Below, one piece after another: positions 51,452-58,345 of a stretch of DNA of 64,000 bases. This stretch comes from CBDDKU01 sp965230375. Its GTDB lineage: Bacteria; Bacteroidota; Bacteroidia; Flavobacteriales_D; Cryomorphaceae. Location of the stretch: positions 104,753 through 168,752 of the forward strand of contig CBDDKU010000002.1 of NCBI GenBank assembly GCA_965230375.1, given 5' to 3'. Made by a program: the position numbers and the translations under genes. The notes under the pieces were generated by a model. The model saw nothing but the letters and a program-made list of their open reading frames with translations, had not been told where the DNA came from and searched no databases. Positions within the stretch are counted from its first letter, which is position 1. Every line of letters starts with the position of its first letter.

Positions 51452-52059
51452 ACCACTTGGTAAAGAACCATCGCGTAGGCAAAAAACCGTGCAAAGCGGA
51501 AAGTACCCAAAAGCAACAATGAACGGAGATTGTAGTTGAGCATCCCCGCACCTAGACACATCGTACTATAGGGTAGTGGTAGCAATGCGGCAATGATAAT
51601 AATCAAGCCCCCCCAACTTCTGAGCATCTTAAATTGCTCTTCAAACTTCACATTGATGTAGTGCTCAATTCGGTTGAAATTGACTAGTCTGGTTCCCATA
51701 AAGTAGGCCACCAATCCAGCGGCGTAACTGATTAGCGCCAGAAAAAACACCACAAAATAAGGCGATGTAAATCCTTTTGCCCAAAGGATAAACAAGTCTG
51801 GCGGGACTAAGCCAAGAATGGTTTCACTGACGAAAAACACGCTAAATACGAGCTCTTCAGAGAAGATCTGCGAATACTTATCAAAGTAAAATCCGATGCC
51901 CGGAGTGAGCTGCTCAAAAAGCACTAATCCCACAAGGATAATCCCCATAAACATTCCGAACTTAATCGAAATCTGCTTGAGAAACTTGTAAAACCCCTTT
52001 CGGTGGTAGAAGAAGTGATAGCGCTTTAGAGTCGTCCACATAGTCAATCTGTTTTGCAA
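51448..52059 (-). CDS. VTT-domain membrane protein (DedA/YqaA-like)
   Basis: A 203-residue membrane protein with about five hydrophobic segments. The VTT-type core is ETILGLVPPDLFILWAKG, followed by FFLALISYAAGLVAYFMGTR and the C-terminal LLPLPYSTMCLGAGMLN. DedA/VTT proteins act as lipid scramblases or flippases, including undecaprenyl phosphate recycling, so this one may support lipid-carrier turnover. The glycine-rich proline segment replaces the classical EtfxP(G) motif, so it is closer to the YqaA branch. The first 35 residues are cytosolic and basic. Confidence 0.83.
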   Translation of the reverse strand: MQNRLTMWTTLKRYHFFYHRKGFYKFLKQISIKFGMFMGIILVGLVLFEQLTPGIGFYFDKYSQIFSEELVFSVFFVSETILGLVPPDLFILWAKGFTSPYFVVFFLALISYAAGLVAYFMGTRLVNFNRIEHYINVKFEEQFKMLRSWGGLIIIIAALLPLPYSTMCLGAGMLNYNLRSLLLLGTFRFARFFAYAMVLYQVV

Positions 52060-52155
52060 TTAAATACGCAAAACAAGTCTGCAAAGTTATAGCACTGAGA
52101 GCATTATTTTGAATAAAAATCTGTAAATCGCAGGAAGCTTATAAACACTATTGAA

Positions 52156-53160
52156 ATGAAGCACATCGCGCTACTCTTTGCCATCCTGATTTCATTCAGC
52201 AACTCTTCGTTCGGTCAGAAGAAAGGCCAGGATGTTCAGCCTATCATAGCTATCCACGGTGGAGCTGGGTTTATTGAAAAAGGCATGCTCACAGATAGTG
52301 AAGAGAAGGAGGTTCAGGAAGCCATCAATTCTGCCCTCGATGCCGGACACAAAGTGATGATGGATGGTGGTAGCGCTGAAAACGCTGTAGTAGCAGCTAT
52401 CAAAATTCTAGAAGACTGCCCCCACTTCAATGCCGGAAAAGGAGCCGTTATGACCGCAGCCGGACGGCACGAATTGGACGCTTCAATTATGCGTGGTAGT
52501 GATCTGCAGGCAGGCGCTGTAGCCGGAGTCACTACGCTAAAAAACCCCATTGAAGGAGCCCTGGCCGTTATGAACGAGTCATGGCACGTGATGCTACAGG
52601 GTAAAGGAGCTGATGTTTTTGCACGTGGTCAAAAGCTTGAGCAAGTTGAGAATTCCTACTTCACTACTCCAAAAGTAAAAGCGGAATGGGCGGCGAGCAA
52701 AGCCGAAGGTTACAACTCACCCATTTCGGCAACGCTCAGAAAATTTGGTACGGTGGGCTGTGTAGCTCGCGACAAAAATGGAAACCTGGCAGCCGGAACA
52801 TCTACAGGGGGATTGATGAACAAAGAGTTTGGACGCGTTGGTGATAGCCCGATTATTGGAGCAGGAACTTATGCCGACAACAAGACCTGCGCGGTTTCCT
52901 GCACAGGTCAAGGTGAGTACTACATACGTTTGGGGTTCGCAAAGGAGATTTCAGATCATATCGCTTTTGGAAAGGTCTCTTTGGAAAAAGCGGTGAAATA
53001 CACCTTGTTCGAAAGACTGGACCCAATGGAAGCGCTCGGCGGTGTTATCGCCCTCGACGCGGATGGGAATATTTCCATGGAGTTTAACACGCCGGGAATG
53101 TATCGCGGCTGGAAAACATCGAAGGAAACCGAGATCAAACTCTACAGTAAAGAAGATTAA
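52156..53160 (+). CDS. Isoaspartyl peptidase/L-asparaginase, exported Ntn-hydrolase
   Basis: A 334-residue plant-type asparaginase with a signal peptide (MKHIALLFAILISFSNSSFGQ), so it acts in the periplasm. IIAIHGGAGF opens the mature enzyme. The autocleavage site is before Thr in KFGTVGCVARD, which becomes the catalytic N-terminal threonine of the beta subunit, followed by NLAAGTSTGGLMNK. The C-terminal CTGQGEYYIRLGFAKEI fits the family. It cleaves isoaspartyl dipeptides and L-asparagine after processing into alpha and beta chains. Convergent with the DUF4097-like gene (4-base overlap); upstream 100 bases hold no other gene. Confidence 0.94.
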   Translation: MKHIALLFAILISFSNSSFGQKKGQDVQPIIAIHGGAGFIEKGMLTDSEEKEVQEAINSALDAGHKVMMDGGSAENAVVAAIKILEDCPHFNAGKGAVMTAAGRHELDASIMRGSDLQAGAVAGVTTLKNPIEGALAVMNESWHVMLQGKGADVFARGQKLEQVENSYFTTPKVKAEWAASKAEGYNSPISATLRKFGTVGCVARDKNGNLAAGTSTGGLMNKEFGRVGDSPIIGAGTYADNKTCAVSCTGQGEYYIRLGFAKEISDHIAFGKVSLEKAVKYTLFERLDPMEALGGVIALDADGNISMEFNTPGMYRGWKTSKETEIKLYSKED

Positions 53161-54251
53161 TCTCGCGCTATTTCAATGGTGCTCTTCTCTCCTTCCACAA
53201 GGATAGATTTCCCCGTGCCGTCTTTGTACCAGTACCCTTGAATAAGGCGCTGATCTTCGTCCCCTTCGTCTTTCGTGATAGTGAGAAGCTCGGGAACAGA
53301 AGCAAAACGCTCCCCATTGATGAGCATTATGGAGTAATTGAATCCCGTGGTCTCGCCTACCCGAAGCAAAATTTTACTTCGCTTGGGAGACACCTTAATG
53401 GCCGAAAAATCAGGCGATACAGATCGAACTGTCAAGTCGCCGTATTCTTGCTTCAAGTCCATATCTCCTTTCAAAAGTCTAATTGTAGTGCTTGAAAAGT
53501 GACACATTCCCTTCACTGATTTCACTTTTCCCAGATAGAGCTCATCATTTCTGGAGTCGAGGTTCAAGGTACGGGATTCATCCAGGTATATCTTGCTGCT
53601 TTTGCTCATAATTCTCAAGTCAATAGCCTTTTCTGAACGCATTTCTGCGAAAACCAAGCTTACCGAGCCACTTCCCCATTCATCCACTTTAGCGTTTCCG
53701 TACTGAATAGACACTCTGTGCGGGTTTGATATCCTCGGGCTACGCAGATCACCGTGCGACACTTCAGCAATCACTTCCCCATCGAAATCGGGAATAAACA
53801 CATCTCCAAACTTATTTCGAATCTCAACCGATGTTGACTGCGGTGCATACACCTTATAGTTAATCTCTACTTTGTGATCCTTTCCAAAAACGCTGCGAAC
53901 TTCGTGCTTGGCCTGGCCCCACAAGGATGAATTCCCTCCCCAATCGGTATGCGCTAGGATAAATGCCCCTTGCTCCGACATGGTCACAACAGCCATATCC
54001 GACATTTCCTGAGCCGTTTCCCACTTCTTTGACTCGATGGCAATTTCCACATCGATTTTTACGGAATCCTGATCCCAGATCTCAAGGATCACATCTCCGT
54101 ATTTGTTTTCAATCTCAACTCGGGTTTTATCCGTCCACCCGTAAGTCTTGGTTATGGTGCGATTTACCTCATACACATCCTGACTCTTGATGACTCCCGC
54201 CACCAAAAGACTACATAGACACAACCACCACTTCATCATCTTCACTTTCAT
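53157..54251 (-). CDS. Exported DUF4097-like adhesin-type beta-helix protein
   Basis: A 364-residue protein with a signal peptide (about 1-23, KMMKWWLCLCSLLVAGV then KSQ). The mature part consists of repeated short beta strands with the pattern RVEIENKYGDVILEIWDQDS and VEIRNKFGDVFIPDFDGEV, resembling DUF4097/DUF4098-type and adhesin-like right-handed beta-helix proteins. It lies last in a minus-strand operon after a sigma and an anti-sigma gene, and its start overlaps the anti-sigma gene end by about 40 bases (ATG 54251; ATG 54239 and 54236 are alternatives). It may be an envelope sensor or effector of that system. No enzymatic motif is visible. Confidence 0.75.
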   Translation of the reverse strand: MKVKMMKWWLCLCSLLVAGVIKSQDVYEVNRTITKTYGWTDKTRVEIENKYGDVILEIWDQDSVKIDVEIAIESKKWETAQEMSDMAVVTMSEQGAFILAHTDWGGNSSLWGQAKHEVRSVFGKDHKVEINYKVYAPQSTSVEIRNKFGDVFIPDFDGEVIAEVSHGDLRSPRISNPHRVSIQYGNAKVDEWGSGSVSLVFAEMRSEKAIDLRIMSKSSKIYLDESRTLNLDSRNDELYLGKVKSVKGMCHFSSTTIRLLKGDMDLKQEYGDLTVRSVSPDFSAIKVSPKRSKILLRVGETTGFNYSIMLINGERFASVPELLTITKDEGDEDQRLIQGYWYKDGTGKSILVEGEKSTIEIARD

Positions 54252-54774
54252 GGTCTAAATTTTTGATTTGTTTCAACATTTGTTCGAGCATCTTCAACTT
54301 GTACTGATAGAGCTGAACCATCGCTTCGATGAGTCGCTCGTTATCAACTTGCTCACCTAAATCAGCCTTGAGCCGATTCATCTCTTCTTCCAGTAGATCT
54401 AGCGTTTCAAAAGCTTCGGGATCGATCGTATATTCCGACAAAGCATCCTCGGCTTCACTAATTCTGGTTTGGTAGTAAAACTCCGCTTCTGCCAACTCGG
54501 GATATTGGTCTAGCGGGTCGACAACTTCTGCCGGTTTGTTTTCAGCTGAAAGATCTTCCGACCCATCTTTGAGAATAAACCACAGACCAGCTGTGACTAC
54601 CAAAGCTACCATTGCCGCTACTTGCAATACCGCTCGAAGGGGTACCATTTTTGGCGTCTTGACTTCTGGAAGTTCTTGCTCAATCGAAGACCATAGATCT
54701 TCGGGCAAATCCTCCATATCGAACGCCTCCCGGTGCTGCTCGACATAATCTTTTATGGGATCTCTTTCTTTCAT
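54211..54774 (-). CDS. Probable anti-sigma factor, single-span membrane protein
   Basis: A 187-residue protein of anti-sigma layout. A cytoplasmic N-terminal part (about 1-45, YVEQHREAFDMEDLPEDLW) is followed by one membrane span (about 48-66, VLQVAAMVALVVTAGLWFIL) and an extracytoplasmic helical, acidic part rich in Glu/Leu coiled-coil heptads (about 90-175). It starts one base after the sigma gene stop. The N-terminal region lacks a clear zinc HxxxCxxC motif, so it is not a ZAS-type anti-sigma. Role inferred from topology and position; it presumably holds the adjacent ECF sigma at the membrane. Confidence 0.75.
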   Translation of the reverse strand: MKERDPIKDYVEQHREAFDMEDLPEDLWSSIEQELPEVKTPKMVPLRAVLQVAAMVALVVTAGLWFILKDGSEDLSAENKPAEVVDPLDQYPELAEAEFYYQTRISEAEDALSEYTIDPEAFETLDLLEEEMNRLKADLGEQVDNERLIEAMVQLYQYKLKMLEQMLKQIKNLDHESEDDEVVVVSM

Positions 54775-54775
54775 A

Positions 54776-55318
54776 CTAGTTTATACTTGCGTTTAATAAT
54801 TCCACCAACTTCACTTTGGCTCGGCTCAGCTGCGACTTCGACGTGGTCTCAGCAATCCCCAGTTCTTCTCCTATCTCTTTATGGCTATACCCTTCGAACA
54901 TGTACAGGTCAAAAACCAATCGATATCCTTCGGGCAGTCCACTCATGGCATTTTGAACATCACCTACCTCGTAGTCAAATGATGTGATCTCAACTTCTTC
55001 TTCCGCCAAATCCACTTCACCAATATCCACCAACACGTGGCGGTTCTTTTTAATGAAGTTCAATGACTTGTTGACAACAATGCGCCTAAACCAGGCTCCA
55101 AAACTTGCATCGCCTCTGAATGAATCCAGCTTGGTATACATGTCAATGAAGGCCTCCTGCACTATATCTTTCGCGTCTTCCTGGTTCCGCAAAATGCGGT
55201 AGGCAGCATTGTACATGGCGCGCGCATAAAGCTTGTACACTTCGTGTTGTGCACGTCTATCGCCTTGCTTACACTTAGCAATGAGTGAAGCGTGTATGTC
55301 AACAAATCCAGATTTCAA
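54776..55318 (-). CDS. ECF RNA polymerase sigma factor
   Basis: A 180-residue sigma-70-family factor of the extracytoplasmic function group. Region 2 (about 20-90) contains RNQEDAKDIVQEAFIDMYTK and FGAWFRRIVVNKSLNFIK, and region 4 (about 120-175) contains LPEGYRLVFDLYMFEGYSHK and IGEELGIAETTSKSQLSRAK. It would direct RNA polymerase to stress or envelope promoters. It is the first gene of an operon with an anti-sigma and a DUF4097-like protein. The next upstream gene (55334-55993) is on the same strand 15 bases away, so the transcript may begin further up. Confidence 0.95.
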   Translation of the reverse strand: MKSGFVDIHASLIAKCKQGDRRAQHEVYKLYARAMYNAAYRILRNQEDAKDIVQEAFIDMYTKLDSFRGDASFGAWFRRIVVNKSLNFIKKNRHVLVDIGEVDLAEEEVEITSFDYEVGDVQNAMSGLPEGYRLVFDLYMFEGYSHKEIGEELGIAETTSKSQLSRAKVKLVELLNASIN

Positions 55319-55333
55319 GGTTGCTCTTTTAGC

Positions 55334-55993
55334 TTAGAACCAGCCTATTCTCACACCTCCCGATATACTAAATCCACCTAAGTCGGAGTCTGAAACATCT
55401 CGCAGGTCAGTACCGCTCACCATTCGGTATGTTCCTCCCAGAGTGAATTTGACATTTCGGGCTAGATTAATTTCAGCATTGATTCCAGGCTCAAAGACAA
55501 AAAAGGCTGTCTCATCTAGAATCCTGACTGGATAGGCAGTGTCCTCGAAGTAGCGCTGATCGCTAAGGCCGGCCCACCCAGCACCTATTAGGATCGGCAC
55601 AGTAAAGTGAACCACCTGCTGATCGAAGAACACAGGCTCGATAAAAAACCCTCCATAACCCATTTCTAGATAGTATTCGTCAAACAGAATATCGTTCGGG
55701 TTTTCCCACTCTATTCGGCTCGGCATTCCATAACCGGCCATACCTATGTTGAGCGCGTGAGAAAGGGTGAATACAAGTTCCCCACCTACCAGTACAGCCG
55801 CTTCGTCATATATCTCAGTACCCTTCGCATTGAGGCTCAAGTGACCTCCAAAACCTTTGTCGCTCTTGATAATGGTATTCATAGGTCGAGGCTCTTTTTT
55901 GCTCGAATAGATTGTTTCAGTCTCCTGAGCTTTTGCCACACCAGCCATCAAGGCTAGACCGATAATTGCAGAGGTGATTTTACGTCTTAACAT
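55334..55993 (-). CDS. Outer-membrane beta-barrel-like protein
   Basis: A 219-residue exported protein with a signal peptide ending AKAQ (about 1-22). The mature part has alternating hydrophobic strands and glycine turns (FGGHLSLNAKGTEIYD, FTLGGTYRMVSGTDL) and ends GGVRIGWF with a terminal aromatic, typical of a small porin-like barrel. I cannot assign a family with certainty. It lies 15 bases upstream of the ECF sigma gene on the same strand and 22 bases downstream of the DUF2807 lipoprotein gene, so it may belong to the same transcript as the sigma system. Confidence 0.7.
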   Translation of the reverse strand: MLRRKITSAIIGLALMAGVAKAQETETIYSSKKEPRPMNTIIKSDKGFGGHLSLNAKGTEIYDEAAVLVGGELVFTLSHALNIGMAGYGMPSRIEWENPNDILFDEYYLEMGYGGFFIEPVFFDQQVVHFTVPILIGAGWAGLSDQRYFEDTAYPVRILDETAFFVFEPGINAEINLARNVKFTLGGTYRMVSGTDLRDVSDSDLGGFSISGGVRIGWF

Positions 55994-56015
55994 GTTTGTA
56001 TGATTTAGTTTCTAG

Positions 56016-56708
56016 TTAATAGACTATTGATCCCGATCCATCGGCATCAGCATTCACATAATAAGGTTCGCCCCAGCATCTGATCACACCACTACCACTT
56101 AAGCGAGCTTTCAATGAGTCTGATGCATAAGTCTCAATATATCCAGAGCCGTCAATTCGAGCATCGGCCCAAGTGCTTTCAATAGTCTCGGTAGAAATGC
56201 GTCCACTTCCCTCAATGCGGGTATAGACCCGATCACCTTCACCGATGACGTCAATATTTCCAGAACCAGTTATCTGCGTGTGAAGCGATGTACAATTTAC
56301 TGGCAAATCTATCAACCCACTTCCCGTTAGGCGGAGTAAAATGGTTTCCGAGTAAATAGAATCACCCCTCACAGTGCCCGAACCAGAGAGTTCAATTTCT
56401 GAAATTTCTTGTTCTCTAATTCTGACCATAATTCGGCTAGGCTCTATATCGTTATTGCGCTCGCGAATGATTAATTTATTGCCAGCCACTTCAGTTTCGA
56501 GATAAGCCATGAGATTCTGCGGAGCGGTAATTTCCAGGTCTGCAGTCAGCTCTGGATCGATTTCTACTTCCATATGACCTACCACATCAATTTCTTCAAA
56601 TTCAGGTAAAGATCGGTTTTCCGAAGTTATCGGCCCACCTTCTTGTTTCTTGTCGCACCCAACTATCGTCAGTGCGATTAAAGCCAATATGCAAATTCGA
56701 GTTTTCAT
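56016..56708 (-). CDS. DUF2807 (head GIN domain) lipoprotein
   Basis: A 230-residue lipoprotein with lipobox TIVGC (Cys near residue 18). The mature part is a right-handed beta-helix of the DUF2807/GIN family, with the recurrent GSGxI(D/R/E) pattern (ELSGSGTVRGDS, RLTGSGLIDLP, QITGSGNIDV, RIEGSGRIST, DGSGYIETYA, RLSGSGVIRCWG, DGSGSIVY). Such proteins sit in the outer membrane of Bacteroidota and often accompany sigma/anti-sigma systems, as here, where the barrel, sigma, anti-sigma and DUF4097-like genes follow on the same strand. Function unknown. Divergent from the small lipoprotein at 56873. Confidence 0.87.
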   Translation of the reverse strand: MKTRICILALIALTIVGCDKKQEGGPITSENRSLPEFEEIDVVGHMEVEIDPELTADLEITAPQNLMAYLETEVAGNKLIIRERNNDIEPSRIMVRIREQEISEIELSGSGTVRGDSIYSETILLRLTGSGLIDLPVNCTSLHTQITGSGNIDVIGEGDRVYTRIEGSGRISTETIESTWADARIDGSGYIETYASDSLKARLSGSGVIRCWGEPYYVNADADGSGSIVY

Positions 56709-56872
56709 TTTTGAATGTTCGTTTGCCTTAAGGACAAAAAGATAGTCGAAGGTTGCATTGTACGGGTGAAAAAAATTCTAAACGAGCTAATCAAGCAAAC
56801 AAAGGCATAACGAAATAGACCCTATTTCATTTGATTCTGGAATTGCGTATCTTCAAAACCAACCAAAACATC

Positions 56873-57454
56873 ATGAAAACCAAACTATTACTACTCAGCC
56901 TTGCGATTGGAATAATGTCTTGTGAAGACCCATCTGAAGAGTGTGCCGAATGCAATGATCAAATTGCAGACTTCATCGCGGGATTTAATACCGAAACGTG
57001 CGGAAACAACCCTGTAGAACTCACCAATAAATGCGAAAACACGCCCGCGCGGGAAGCGAAGGGAATCATTACAGAAACCTGTTTGGAAGGTGAAGTGCAA
57101 AACCCAGGGGATTGCGAGACTCTTGGAAGAAGAAACACCCCATTTCACATCGAAGTAGATGGTCCAACCCCTGATTCTATGCGGCTGGAGATCGAACACA
57201 ACGGTGTGGATGTAATCCGATACCTCGGTTCGAACCAGGTAGAAGACATCATTTTCGAAACCAAGGTATTCTCAGGACTTCCTATGCGGCTTCGCTTGTA
57301 TAGACATGCCGCGCTATCTGATTCGCTGATGGCAACTGAATTGCCAAAACTCATTTTTGCTCGCGACGCTGAAAACATCGACGACCCCAGAGAGATTCGG
57401 ATTACCTATTCTATTGATGATGGGTATGGAATGAACTTTCCGAATTGGGATTGA
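56873..57454 (+). CDS. Cysteine-rich lipoprotein, unknown function
   Basis: A 193-residue lipoprotein with lipobox GIMSC (MKTKLLLLSLAIGIMSC). The first 80 mature residues are cysteine-rich (CAECNDQI, ETCGNN, NKCEN, ETCLEGE, GDCETLG), suggesting disulfide bonds; the rest is beta-rich and acidic. I do not recognise a family. ATG 56873 was chosen because it starts the signal peptide directly; an open frame reaches back to 56831. It is convergent with ppx (3-base gap) and divergent from the DUF2807 gene. Confidence 0.72.
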   Translation: MKTKLLLLSLAIGIMSCEDPSEECAECNDQIADFIAGFNTETCGNNPVELTNKCENTPAREAKGIITETCLEGEVQNPGDCETLGRRNTPFHIEVDGPTPDSMRLEIEHNGVDVIRYLGSNQVEDIIFETKVFSGLPMRLRLYRHAALSDSLMATELPKLIFARDAENIDDPREIRITYSIDDGYGMNFPNWD

Positions 57455-57457
57455 CGC

Positions 57458-58345
57458 CTACGCTTTTATGTCGTAATCCCGGTGGTACATCGAGAGCACC
57501 ATTCCATCTGAGAGACCGACTTTTGGAACGAGCATTTCGTGAATGCCAGCATGTTGGAGCACTTCGATGTAAATCTGCCCCGCAGGAATAATTACATCAG
57601 CACGGTCAGGTCGCATTCTCAACTTTGAGATTCTGTCCTTATACGACATTGACCTCAAGTGCTTGTGGGTAATTTTCAAAGCATCAATATGCATAAAGTC
57701 ACCAAACTTCATCCCCATCATTTTCGACATGCGATTGATGTTTCCGCCCGTACCAATAGCGATGGGTTCAGACTCTCCTTTGACCAGCTCCTTCACCCAG
57801 GCTTTCATCTCATCCCAGGCTCCTTCGGCTACTTTGTCCTTTAGGATCCTTACCGTTCCGATCTTGAAAGACTTGGCTGCAACGCGCTCACCGTTTTTCA
57901 AAAGAGAAATCTCGGTACTTCCACCCCCAACATCTATATAAAGGTAGGTTTTGGACAGATCGACTTGCTGGGTCTCAAAAGTCGAAAAGATGAAATTGGC
58001 TTCGTCTTCACCATCTATGACCCGTATATCAATATTGGCAAAATCCTTGACGCGCTTAATGACATCTTCGGAGTTGGTAGCTTCACGCATGGCAGAAGTG
58101 GCGCACACCATGGCGTCCTTCACTTCATAGACTTCGTAGAGATAACGGAAAGCCTTCATGGTCTTGGCTAGACGCTTGGCCTTGGTGCTCGAAATGGCTC
58201 CCGTTTCAAAAACGGAAGATCCAAGTCTGACAGGTACACGCGTCAGCGAAAGCTTTTTCAACGTCACCAACCCATCGTACTCCACAATGTCTGCAATAAG
58301 TAACCTTACCGCGTTCGATCCTATGTCAATGGCTGCATACCTCAC
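57458..58345 (-). CDS. Ppx/GppA family phosphatase
   Basis: A 295-residue protein of the exopolyphosphatase/pppGpp phosphohydrolase family. ASKHA-type motifs are visible: AAIDIGSNAVRLLIAD (phosphate 1) and YLYIDVGGGSTEISLL (phosphate 2), with ATSAMREATNSED between. Length matches the short Ppx/GppA form without the C-terminal HD domain. It would degrade polyphosphate or pppGpp in the cytoplasm, so it may influence the stringent response. Its start overlaps the valS stop by 4 bases (ATGA), so it is translationally coupled to valine-tRNA ligase. Confidence 0.92.
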   Translation of the reverse strand: MRYAAIDIGSNAVRLLIADIVEYDGLVTLKKLSLTRVPVRLGSSVFETGAISSTKAKRLAKTMKAFRYLYEVYEVKDAMVCATSAMREATNSEDVIKRVKDFANIDIRVIDGEDEANFIFSTFETQQVDLSKTYLYIDVGGGSTEISLLKNGERVAAKSFKIGTVRILKDKVAEGAWDEMKAWVKELVKGESEPIAIGTGGNINRMSKMMGMKFGDFMHIDALKITHKHLRSMSYKDRISKLRMRPDRADVIIPAGQIYIEVLQHAGIHEMLVPKVGLSDGMVLSMYHRDYDIKA

